Shown piece by piece: positions 20,461-28,154 of a stretch of DNA of 59,047 nt. How positions within the stretch are numbered: position 1 is the stretch's first letter; each line of letters begins with the position of its first letter. Source of the DNA: an uncultured Candidatus Poseidoniales archaeon (lineage in GTDB: Archaea > Thermoplasmatota > Poseidoniia > Poseidoniales > Poseidoniaceae). The notes under the pieces were generated by a model. That model saw nothing but the letters and a program-made list of their open reading frames with translations. It made no database searches and was not told where the DNA came from. The position numbers and the translations under genes are program-made. The DNA is taken from the NCBI GenBank assembly GCA_902520595.1, contig CABYOM010000004.1, positions 1 to 59,047 on the forward strand, read 5' to 3'.

Positions 20461-21328
20461 TTTCTCCACCTTCCAAAGTTTCATTTTTGTTTTGCTCAAA
20501 AATAATCAATACCATGCCAGCAATCAGTACCGAGCCTCCAACCCATGTCCATATACCGGGGACTTCAGCAGTTCCTAACTGCCATCCAATCAGGGTACCT
20601 ATCAACGGCTCGAAAAGGTATGCAACGCTAACAATGATTGGAGGGAACCACCTCAACACCATACTTATTCCAGCATGACCTACAATACCAGGGAATACAG
20701 CGAGATACAACACATAGGGTAACCAAGACAAAGCCATCCAACCTACGATTGAAATATCTGCATCAGACATTGAAAACGTTGAACCTTCTGAAATCAAGGA
20801 AATGAGCGCTAATTGAATTGCAGCTATGAATGTAACCGGGAAAGCATAGACGAATAAGGGCATCCATTTCCTCAATTTACTACCTGCGATCAAGTATCCT
20901 AAAATCGCAACAGCGCCCAATATTGCTGCTATGTCACCGATCAAAGTAGCATCAACTTCAGATGAAATTCCTAGCAGCGTGATGCTTGCACCAGTAAATC
21001 CAACAATCGCGCCCGCTATTTGTTTGACAGGAACAAATCGTCTCAGTAGTAAAGCACCAGAAACGAGGAGGAGGGGATGAATCGTCACAAGAAGTAAACT
21101 GTGTGTCAATGATGTGTTGTCTAAGGACCACACCCATGCACCCATGTGCAACCCAAGACTTAATCCAGACCCTAAAAGGATGAAAATGGTTTCCTTATCC
21201 ATAATTTTGGCCATAATTTCGGGTTGCTTGCTGCATTGTCTGTATTGAATGATGAACATCGGGGCCATCAAAATTGCAGTAAGTTGAAACCTCCACGATG
21301 CCCGAAGCATAGGTTCGACATCATCCAT
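20453..21328 (-). CDS. EamA/DMT superfamily transporter (ORF-track start; true N-terminus probably upstream)
   Basis: Repeated EamA-like TM pattern (LSLGLHMGAWVWSLDNTSLTHSLLLVTIHPLLLVSGALLLRRFVPVKQIAGAIVGFTGASI). The in-frame upstream region encodes a plausible TM1 without an ATG. Confidence 0.8.
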   Translation of the reverse strand: MDDVEPMLRASWRFQLTAILMAPMFIIQYRQCSKQPEIMAKIMDKETIFILLGSGLSLGLHMGAWVWSLDNTSLTHSLLLVTIHPLLLVSGALLLRRFVPVKQIAGAIVGFTGASITLLGISSEVDATLIGDIAAILGAVAILGYLIAGSKLRKWMPLFVYAFPVTFIAAIQLALISLISEGSTFSMSDADISIVGWMALSWLPYVLYLAVFPGIVGHAGISMVLRWFPPIIVSVAYLFEPLIGTLIGWQLGTAEVPGIWTWVGGSVLIAGMVLIIFEQNKNETLEGGENE

Positions 21329-21544
21329 AAGTTGAAAGATTGCCCCTGCACTTGAAACAGAAACTATAGCGAAGAATAGAATAATCCATAAAAGTATACT
21401 ATTTTTCTGAATATCCTCACCCCTCTTAGCAATCTAAGTCGGCCATAATAGCAAGCAAAATCTCATACTTATTGAAATCATCACTAATTAGCCCAAGTTT
21501 GAACAAACACAACGTATCGAATCCAATTAACCAAATCTGGTAAA

Positions 21545-21677
21545 TGAATAAGTGGTTTACGTATAATAACGAGGGGTCATGTTAACAACCCTTGTACACG
21601 ATTTGCATGTTCACAAGGTTTGCAGTGGGTCATATGCAACGGTACCGTTGTGTTCAAAAGCGGGTAAGCGATTGAAA
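21545..21677. repeat. Palindromic repeat family, copy E4 (complete left arm, centre CAACGGTACCGTTG at 21637-21650, truncated right arm)
   Basis: GAATAAGTGGTTTACGTATAATAACGAGGGGTCATGTTAACAACCCTTGTACAC...GCAGTGGGTCATATGCAACGGTACCGTTG aligns along almost its whole length to the E3 arm of 18474-18672. Confidence 0.7.
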
Positions 21678-22703
21678 TCAGCGAGTTGCAAGAGTGAGGT
21701 TCTTCCACATCTCTTCTGGGACTTCCATAGCAAGTCTGAGACCACCCATTGCGCCGAGACGAACCGGGTCATCAACTACGTGAACATTCACATCGCCCAT
21801 GTCGGAGAGTTTACGCTCAATCATTGCACCGAGACCCTTAATTCCAGATCCGCCACCAGCAAGAACCATGTTTCGACGGAACTCGTCATGATATTCTGGG
21901 TTTGAACCAGCAATCAATTCCTTAACGTTCTCGACAATAGGATCAACAATTGATTCGCAAGCACGTTGGATACAATCTGTGATGTCAAGATTCATTGCCT
22001 TACCTTCAATAGAAAAGTCAACCATAACTGGTTCATCAGGAGATGCAGAGCCAACAAAGGAATACTGTTCCTTCCAGCGTCGAGCCATGTCCTTGGTAAT
22101 TTGCGCACCACTGTATTTGGATTGAACTTCTTTGATAATTGCCCGGTCGATGAAATCACCAGCATGACCAGTGTGCATTTGGTCGCCTGGACCAGGGATT
22201 GTTCCGTATACACGGCAAAGGTCTGCTGTTCCTGCCCCGATATCGATGACAAGAGTGTGTTCAATCATATCGAGTGCATAAGCAACTGCGAAAGGTTCTG
22301 AAATAATCATAGCAGCGTTTACAGAACCTGCTGCAGCATCAAAGATTGATGTCTTATCGACGTAACTCGCTTCAGCAGGTGCGCCTATGACTGCGACCAC
22401 ACGGTCATAATCTTCAGGGTCGGAAAGACCGATAAGATGGGTAATGAAGTGTGCAATAAATTCACGGTCTTCTTGTGTGTCCTTGATTACACCAAGTTCC
22501 AATGGACGGAAAAGATTCAGAGCGAGTCGATTTTTGAGAGCTTCTTCACCAAAAAGAACATCTCGCTTGAGGAAGTTTCGAGCAATCGGGTCCTTTGGAG
22601 TGCCAATGACTGTGAGCTCTTCTTCTTCATGACTATCCGAAGATACCATTACGGAACGGAAGGTTCCTAAATCAATTCCAATATACAATATGTCTTCTGC
22701 CAT
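21678..22703 (-). CDS. MamK-like bacterial-type actin (MreB/MamK/ParM superfamily)
   Basis: YIGIDLGTFRSVM, LVIDIGAGTADLCRVYGTIPGPGDQ, WKEQYSFVG, NPEYHDEFRRNMVLAGGGSGIKGLGAMIERKL; motif order resembles MamK as recalled. Confidence 0.85.
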   Translation of the reverse strand: MAEDILYIGIDLGTFRSVMVSSDSHEEEELTVIGTPKDPIARNFLKRDVLFGEEALKNRLALNLFRPLELGVIKDTQEDREFIAHFITHLIGLSDPEDYDRVVAVIGAPAEASYVDKTSIFDAAAGSVNAAMIISEPFAVAYALDMIEHTLVIDIGAGTADLCRVYGTIPGPGDQMHTGHAGDFIDRAIIKEVQSKYSGAQITKDMARRWKEQYSFVGSASPDEPVMVDFSIEGKAMNLDITDCIQRACESIVDPIVENVKELIAGSNPEYHDEFRRNMVLAGGGSGIKGLGAMIERKLSDMGDVNVHVVDDPVRLGAMGGLRLAMEVPEEMWKNLTLATR

Positions 22704-22861
22704 AGCACTCGCCTAACCTTGCCATTGCGAACTACCTTATGAAGAATACCTCCCCTGTGAGAGAAGTTTTTCACCACGAATAGTCAAATCCGTACGGAAA
22801 TCTTGATTGAATAGGTTCTATAGAGTCGGGTCTGAAAAGTAATTTTCTCGGGTATTCCCTC

Positions 22862-23878
22862 TCAACACCACTCTTCACATGACTGGCAATACCATGCAGC
22901 ATATTCTGGATAGAGTTGTGCCATTTTCCCACAACTTGTACACTCTTTGAGCGTGTCTTCACCATACATTTCCAAAACCATTTGAACATGATACACATCA
23001 TCAATACCGAGTTGCTGACGCATAGACCAAAGCAATTGGTCTTCGCTTGGTGAGATAATTCCATCTTCTAAAACCAATTCGACGATACTGCGGTAATCTT
23101 CAAAATCTTGGAGATTCCGAGCATCGAGAACAATACCATTCTTCTCTGCAACAATATCAGTGCCTCCCGGGTCATCGACGAAAAGAACCAGTGATTCAGA
23201 CTTTAGTTGATCACTGCGAAGTTCAAAAGAGATTCGAACCCCTTCAAGGGTGGCAAATACCAATTCTGAATTGTTATTAATCGTCGTCGTAATCGAACGT
23301 GCCGTATCTTCAGCAGAGCGACCCTTTCGCCATCCATTCGGGTCATTGACATTAAAGCAATAAAATTCAGTACCCATTCCGGGATACTCTAATCGAATTT
23401 CTTCCCCACCGTCAAATCCATTGGCAACTACTGTAAGTGCAGCGACTTCTGTTGAAACAATATTATCATCGTCATCAAAACTGATCATCAAAGGTTTTCT
23501 CTCTTCTGTGGCGGTGTTAAAGTGGCCCTGCATTCCAGTCATCCATTTATCTTCAAGACGAGCGAGTGATTCTTCTTGCTTTTTTGAGAGGTTCTTCTCA
23601 ACGCCGAGAACTCCTGCTAAACTACCGGATTCAATCTCGCGCTTAAATTCCTCAATTTTTTCCGTGTCTTGATGATATGTTGGGACTGCGTGTGTATTTG
23701 ATTCTTCGACATAATCGGGGTCTTGCCACTCATGTTGACAAGAAACACACGAAAGATAGCCAGTCATTGTTGATGGTTGGGCATCCCCGCCACAACGAGG
23801 GCAATCACCGCCTTCATTGAATCCGAGATTATCAACAGCCTCGCGACGACCCTTTCGTATATTGCCGAATCCCGCCAT
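22862..23878 (-). CDS. Zinc-ribbon protein (two zinc ribbons) with helical TerB-like segment
   Basis: CPRCGGDAQPSTMTGYLSCVSCQHEW near the N-terminus, CTSCGKMAQLYPEYAAWYCQSCEEWC at the C-terminus, and YRSIVELVLEDGIISPSEDQLLWSMRQQLGI between them. Confidence 0.65.
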   Translation of the reverse strand: MAGFGNIRKGRREAVDNLGFNEGGDCPRCGGDAQPSTMTGYLSCVSCQHEWQDPDYVEESNTHAVPTYHQDTEKIEEFKREIESGSLAGVLGVEKNLSKKQEESLARLEDKWMTGMQGHFNTATEERKPLMISFDDDDNIVSTEVAALTVVANGFDGGEEIRLEYPGMGTEFYCFNVNDPNGWRKGRSAEDTARSITTTINNNSELVFATLEGVRISFELRSDQLKSESLVLFVDDPGGTDIVAEKNGIVLDARNLQDFEDYRSIVELVLEDGIISPSEDQLLWSMRQQLGIDDVYHVQMVLEMYGEDTLKECTSCGKMAQLYPEYAAWYCQSCEEWC

Positions 23879-23946
23879 GTTTAACCCACATCATTGCTTT
23901 TCTATCAAGGCTTTGGAGAAACGAATTCGAAACGCAACAGACCCCA

Positions 23947-24795
23947 TCATGGCTTAGGATAAGCCTTCAAACCATAACGAATAACGCCTTCCTGTGCGTA
24001 AATTCGTCGGACAGAGAACTCTACATCATCACCAATTTTTGGTGAATAATCTACATCATCGCAAACGAGAAATACTCCACGAGGGCCTTGCTCAAAACGT
24101 ACAAGAAGAGTTTGAATTCCTCCAAGAATTGGGGCACGAAGAGAAAATTCAGATGGTGCACCTGCTGCACTGAGTTTCGTCCATGATTCAACACGGGCTT
24201 CTCCTGCCAAAGCATGAGATTCACTTGGAATACGTTGGCCGGAAGAATCCAGTTGACGCGGTGGCCAAATGAGACTGTCATCGAGCTTTTGAGAAGCGAG
24301 GGATAAACGTGCACGGGCACCTTCAAGATACTGAGATTCTGAAACATAAGCACCTTGTGAAACGTGACTTACAGAATTTTCCTGCGCCCATGCATCACAA
24401 ATATCATTGTAGAATTGCCCGTCGATAAGTTCGATGTCAATAGGATTTTCAAACTCATATTCTTCCATTTCCGTTTTTGCGAGAACCATCGTTGCTTCTT
24501 CACCCGACAACAGATTCCACATGACCTGTTCAAATTCTAACCGTTCGTTATTGAGCATCGAATCGACTCCAGTAGCCAAAAACACGGTGGATGCTTCGAC
24601 TGTTGGTGGAAGGTGAATTGAATCGATGAGATGTCCTTGCTTTTTCATGTACTGAATGGCTGCAATAGCCAGAGTAGTATCGTCACTGTCTGAACCGTAT
24701 ACAATTTTTCCATCGAGAAGATAAGGAGATTGGATGAATAGTGCATTACCATTATCCACCGCTAAGTAACCTTTCCATCGGTGATGTTCACTCAT
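23947..24795 (-). CDS. DUF35/OB-fold acyl-CoA-associated protein, partner of the upstream thiolase
   Basis: C-terminal OB-like RAPILGGIQTLLVRFEQGPRGVFLVCDDVDYSPKIGDDVEFSVRRIY; start MSEHHRW overlaps the thiolase stop. N-terminal ~190 aa unusual. Confidence 0.55.
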   Translation of the reverse strand: MSEHHRWKGYLAVDNGNALFIQSPYLLDGKIVYGSDSDDTTLAIAAIQYMKKQGHLIDSIHLPPTVEASTVFLATGVDSMLNNERLEFEQVMWNLLSGEEATMVLAKTEMEEYEFENPIDIELIDGQFYNDICDAWAQENSVSHVSQGAYVSESQYLEGARARLSLASQKLDDSLIWPPRQLDSSGQRIPSESHALAGEARVESWTKLSAAGAPSEFSLRAPILGGIQTLLVRFEQGPRGVFLVCDDVDYSPKIGDDVEFSVRRIYAQEGVIRYGLKAYPKP

Positions 24796-25963
24796 TTTTA
24801 TCCCTCCCGAATATGTGAACCGCGCACGTAGCTCCTGAGCCTCCAACATTGTGTGTTAAACCAATTTCAGCATCACGCACTTGCCGTGATTTTTCGACTG
24901 TACCCCGCAATTGTTTGAACACTTCAACAGCTTGCCCAGTGCCGGTTGCACCCAGAGGATGGCCTTTCGATTTGAGCCCACCACTCGGATTGACACATAC
25001 CGATCCTTGATTGAGAATTCCTTGCCCTTCTCTGGAAAAAGAGCCCCCTTGTCCGTGTTGTGCAAACCCGAGATCTTCTGTTGCAATCAGTTCAGCAATC
25101 GTGAAACAATCATGAACTTCCGCCAAATCGACATCGTTGGAGCTAATTCCAGCAGCAGTATAGGCCAACTGTGACGCTTTTTGTGTTGCAACTAGTTGGG
25201 TTATTGATGGACGATCATGAAGTGCAAGACGATCCGATGCAGCCCCCGATGAGCGAATCCATACAGGGTCATCAGTAAATTGTTGAACGACGTGGTCGGC
25301 TGCTAGAATCACACATGATGCACCGTCTGAAGTTGGGCAGCAATCATACAACGTCAATGGGTCTGCGACCATAAATCCACTTTCAGCTTTTTCAAATGAG
25401 ACTTGCTTGCGTATGTGTGCATGCTGATTTTCATAACCGTGCATGTGATTTTTAACGCTGATATGAACTAAATCATCATGCGAAGATTGGTGTTCGTGAA
25501 AATGACGTCGTGCCATAAGGGCATATGTTCCCGGAAAAGTGAGACCTGCAAGTCGTTCCCATTCTGTGTCTCCCGAAACACCGAGCCAGAAACGCTTTCT
25601 CTCTGCGGAAAGGTCGTTCATTTTTTCAATTCCTCCAGCCACAACAATATCTGCTTGACCGCTTTTGATTGCCATCCATGCATCACGTAGAGCGAAACCA
25701 GAAGAAGCGCAGGCATTTTCAACACGGCGAACTGGAATGCCATCCAATCCCGAATGTTCGGTGAGCAATGCTGCAGTGTTACCAAGTTGAGCACCGCCAA
25801 AAGCCACACTACCGATGAATGCTTCATCCACTTGACGTGGGTCAAAATCTTTATCGACACTTGAAAAAGCGTTTTCAGCAGCCTCAGCCCACATTCCTTT
25901 CAAACCAAGTTTGTGATTGCCATACTTTGTTTGGCCAGCACCGATGACGGCTACATCAACCAT
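24788..25963 (-). CDS. Thiolase family acetyl-CoA C-acyltransferase (SCP-x/archaeal type)
   Basis: VENACASSGFALRDAWMAIKSGQADIVVAGGIEKM, VHDCFTIAELIATEDLG, NPSGGLKSKGHPLGATGTGQAVEV, NVGGSGATCAVHIF. Confidence 0.92.
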   Translation of the reverse strand: MVDVAVIGAGQTKYGNHKLGLKGMWAEAAENAFSSVDKDFDPRQVDEAFIGSVAFGGAQLGNTAALLTEHSGLDGIPVRRVENACASSGFALRDAWMAIKSGQADIVVAGGIEKMNDLSAERKRFWLGVSGDTEWERLAGLTFPGTYALMARRHFHEHQSSHDDLVHISVKNHMHGYENQHAHIRKQVSFEKAESGFMVADPLTLYDCCPTSDGASCVILAADHVVQQFTDDPVWIRSSGAASDRLALHDRPSITQLVATQKASQLAYTAAGISSNDVDLAEVHDCFTIAELIATEDLGFAQHGQGGSFSREGQGILNQGSVCVNPSGGLKSKGHPLGATGTGQAVEVFKQLRGTVEKSRQVRDAEIGLTHNVGGSGATCAVHIFGRDKNE

Positions 25964-26166
25964 GGCACTCCCAAGAGGAGTCAGCACTTGAGTGAGTCGG
26001 TCAAAATCGAGCATTAAAACCGTTGGAACTACCCGTAGAGTCTAAGAACACGCTCCACTCCCCTCAAAATATGCTACGACAATGTCGAGAACGGTCTTGT
26101 AAAATAAACAACGGATTCTTCACTGGCCCGAATTGCCACATCTGTAACGAGGAAGGTAAATTCATC

Positions 26167-26793
26167 ATGAGCGACCGAGAAGCGAATTCTCTTGGCCGAA
26201 TGCTTGCGCTCGTATTACGCCATGCTCCTGAAAAGTTTAACGTGGAAATGGACATCAACGGTTGGGTTAACAGCCGTGAGCTCTCTGAATCAATATCAAA
26301 GCAACGCCGTCACTATCACTGGTTAAGAGGCTGGCATTTCTCTGCAATCGCAAATTCAGATGACAAAGGAAGATACCAAGTTGAAGGAGAAATGATTCGT
26401 GCAACTTATGGTCACTCAATTGAATTGGAACTCGACCTCCCAACAGACCAAATTCCTGAAGCATTGTACTGGCCATGCGAAGAAGAGCAAGTTGAGACCA
26501 TCAAGGAACTCGGAATTACAACTGGAGATCGGAAGAACATTCACCTTTCACGAAGTATCTCGAACGCCATGGAAGCAGGATACAAAGGCTCTTCACAAAT
26601 CAACCGTCCAGCAATCCTTGAAGTTGATACAGTTCGCGCAATAGCAGACGGGCACATCATTTACAGAGCAGGTAAAACCGTCTTCTTGGTTGATGAAATG
26701 CCAGGAGAATACCTCTATCGAATAGAGGCAGATGACCCAATGGTTTTGGAAATAATTGCTCAGTGGGAACTCGAAGAGCAAGAAGAGGAATGA
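26167..26793 (+). CDS. kptA: RNA 2'-phosphotransferase (Tpt1/KptA)
   Basis: LGRMLALVLRHAPEKFNVEMDINGWV...RYQVEGEMIRATYGHSIEL...ALYWPCEEEQVETIKELGI...VFLVDEMPGEYLYRIE. Confidence 0.85.
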   Translation: MSDREANSLGRMLALVLRHAPEKFNVEMDINGWVNSRELSESISKQRRHYHWLRGWHFSAIANSDDKGRYQVEGEMIRATYGHSIELELDLPTDQIPEALYWPCEEEQVETIKELGITTGDRKNIHLSRSISNAMEAGYKGSSQINRPAILEVDTVRAIADGHIIYRAGKTVFLVDEMPGEYLYRIEADDPMVLEIIAQWELEEQEEE

Positions 26794-27129
26794 TCAGCGC
26801 TTCGTACCGCACGAAGGGCAGAAATCAAGGTCATTTTCAAGCCGTGCACCACAATCTTTGCAGTGTGCACCGCTGATACTCAGTGTATCCAGTTTCGACA
26901 CATGCTGTGGCGCTTCATCACGAGCAGTTGGAAGAACGATGTGAAGCGGGTCAATGCCCTGTTCTTTGAGTTCACGGAAACGGTTTCCGAAAATTATTGC
27001 CTCTTGGATAGCAGATTCAATTTGGAGTTGACGTGTTTCACGTTCAGTTCGGTCAGCTATTTCTTCTGATTCTTCAAGCACGGCTTGGAGATGACGCATG
27101 AAGTCACTCAGCGTTGGACCATCGGACAT
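26794..27129 (-). CDS. Uncharacterised protein with C-terminal zinc ribbon
   Basis: HCKDCGARLENDLDFCPSCGTKR at the C-terminus; start taken at MSDGPTLSD. Confidence 0.6.
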   Translation of the reverse strand: MSDGPTLSDFMRHLQAVLEESEEIADRTERETRQLQIESAIQEAIIFGNRFRELKEQGIDPLHIVLPTARDEAPQHVSKLDTLSISGAHCKDCGARLENDLDFCPSCGTKR

Positions 27130-27232
27130 ACTTACTGGTTGACTCGGTGGGTCATCAATGCTTGGTGGAAAAACGGTGATTTGAAAGAAAATCAAGGGTC
27201 ATCCTCATGAGCCATTCACCCTTGGTCGAAAT

Positions 27233-28057
27233 ATGCGTGAGCGTGTTGTCATCAAATGGGGTGGCGGACTTATCACAGAGAAATCGTCACTTTGCACTCC
27301 TGATTTGGAGATTTTGGAACGACTTGCACTGACTATAGTCGATTGTCAAAAGAATGGTATTGATGTCATATTGGTTCACGGTGCTGGCTCATACGGTCAC
27401 CTCCGTGCAAAACATTGGCGACTCAATGAAGGATTGCTCACCAATGTTCAAATCAAAAGCGATGGAGTGTGTAAAACTCAAAAAGAAGCAGTTAATACTG
27501 TTCGTCAAGAGATGCTAGAACTCAATGCACATGTATGTCATGCTCTTGAGCAAAAAAACATCACACCAATCGTGCACCCTCCTCACCTTTGGGCCAAGAA
27601 TACTGGGCCGAGTTTCGATGGGAATCTCAACCGGTTTAATCATCAGGAGCAAGGACAAGTGCATGTCACCTTTGGTGACGTTGTTAATGTTGAAGGGGAC
27701 GAGGCATTTGGTATTCTTTCCGGTGATGACCTTGTCGTACGATTGGCAGTCGAATTGCCTAGAGTCCAACGATTGGTATTCGCTATCAAGGGAGTTGATG
27801 GCATCTTACGCTTACCTCCTGATGTGGCCAAGGATAACGATCTTATCGAAAATTGGCATCCTGATATTGAATTTGAAGGGACACATCAATCACAAATAGA
27901 TGTAACTGGCGGCATAGGCCTCAAAGCTGCTCGAGGCGCTCTGGTTGCATCACATGAAATTGACGTAGTCATGGTGAATGGTGACTACACTGAACGTGTT
28001 TTAGACGCAATGCTCGGGAATGCTGTTCGTGGTACAAGAATTACAGCAAAACAGTGA
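27233..28057 (+). CDS. Isopentenyl phosphate kinase (amino-acid kinase fold)
   Basis: VVIKWGGGLITEKSSLCTPD...VILVHGAGSYGHLRAKHWRLNEG; GILSGDDLVVRLA; VTGGIGLKAARGAL; followed by isoprenoid genes. Confidence 0.88.
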   Translation: MRERVVIKWGGGLITEKSSLCTPDLEILERLALTIVDCQKNGIDVILVHGAGSYGHLRAKHWRLNEGLLTNVQIKSDGVCKTQKEAVNTVRQEMLELNAHVCHALEQKNITPIVHPPHLWAKNTGPSFDGNLNRFNHQEQGQVHVTFGDVVNVEGDEAFGILSGDDLVVRLAVELPRVQRLVFAIKGVDGILRLPPDVAKDNDLIENWHPDIEFEGTHQSQIDVTGGIGLKAARGALVASHEIDVVMVNGDYTERVLDAMLGNAVRGTRITAKQ

Positions 28058-28154
28058 ACTGCGTTCTTTACACTATGAAAATATCATTAATTCTCAACAG
28101 ATAGTAGAGAACTCTTCATGTAGCGACCGCGAACACATTGAAATTGGGGTTCAC

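Noticed and set aside
17960-21677. Integron-like attC sites
   Set aside because: The elements are palindromic and lie between small genes. However, the expected order RYYYAAC ... GTTRRRY at the ends was not found (E5 shows the reverse order, GTTGGG ... CCCAAC), and no tyrosine recombinase is present.
17960-21677. CRISPR array
   Set aside because: Copies are few, irregularly spaced and separated by whole genes; no cas genes.
21678-22703. Magnetosome gene island
   Set aside because: Only the actin resembles a mam gene; none of the neighbours looks like another magnetosome protein.
22771-23064. Overlapping minus ORF across the zinc-ribbon gene
   Set aside because: Same strand, alternative frame of the supported CDS 22862-23878; composition not coding-like.
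23220-23250. tRNA T-loop-like GATTCGAACCCCTT
   Set aside because: Lies inside a supported CDS and has no accompanying tRNA arms.
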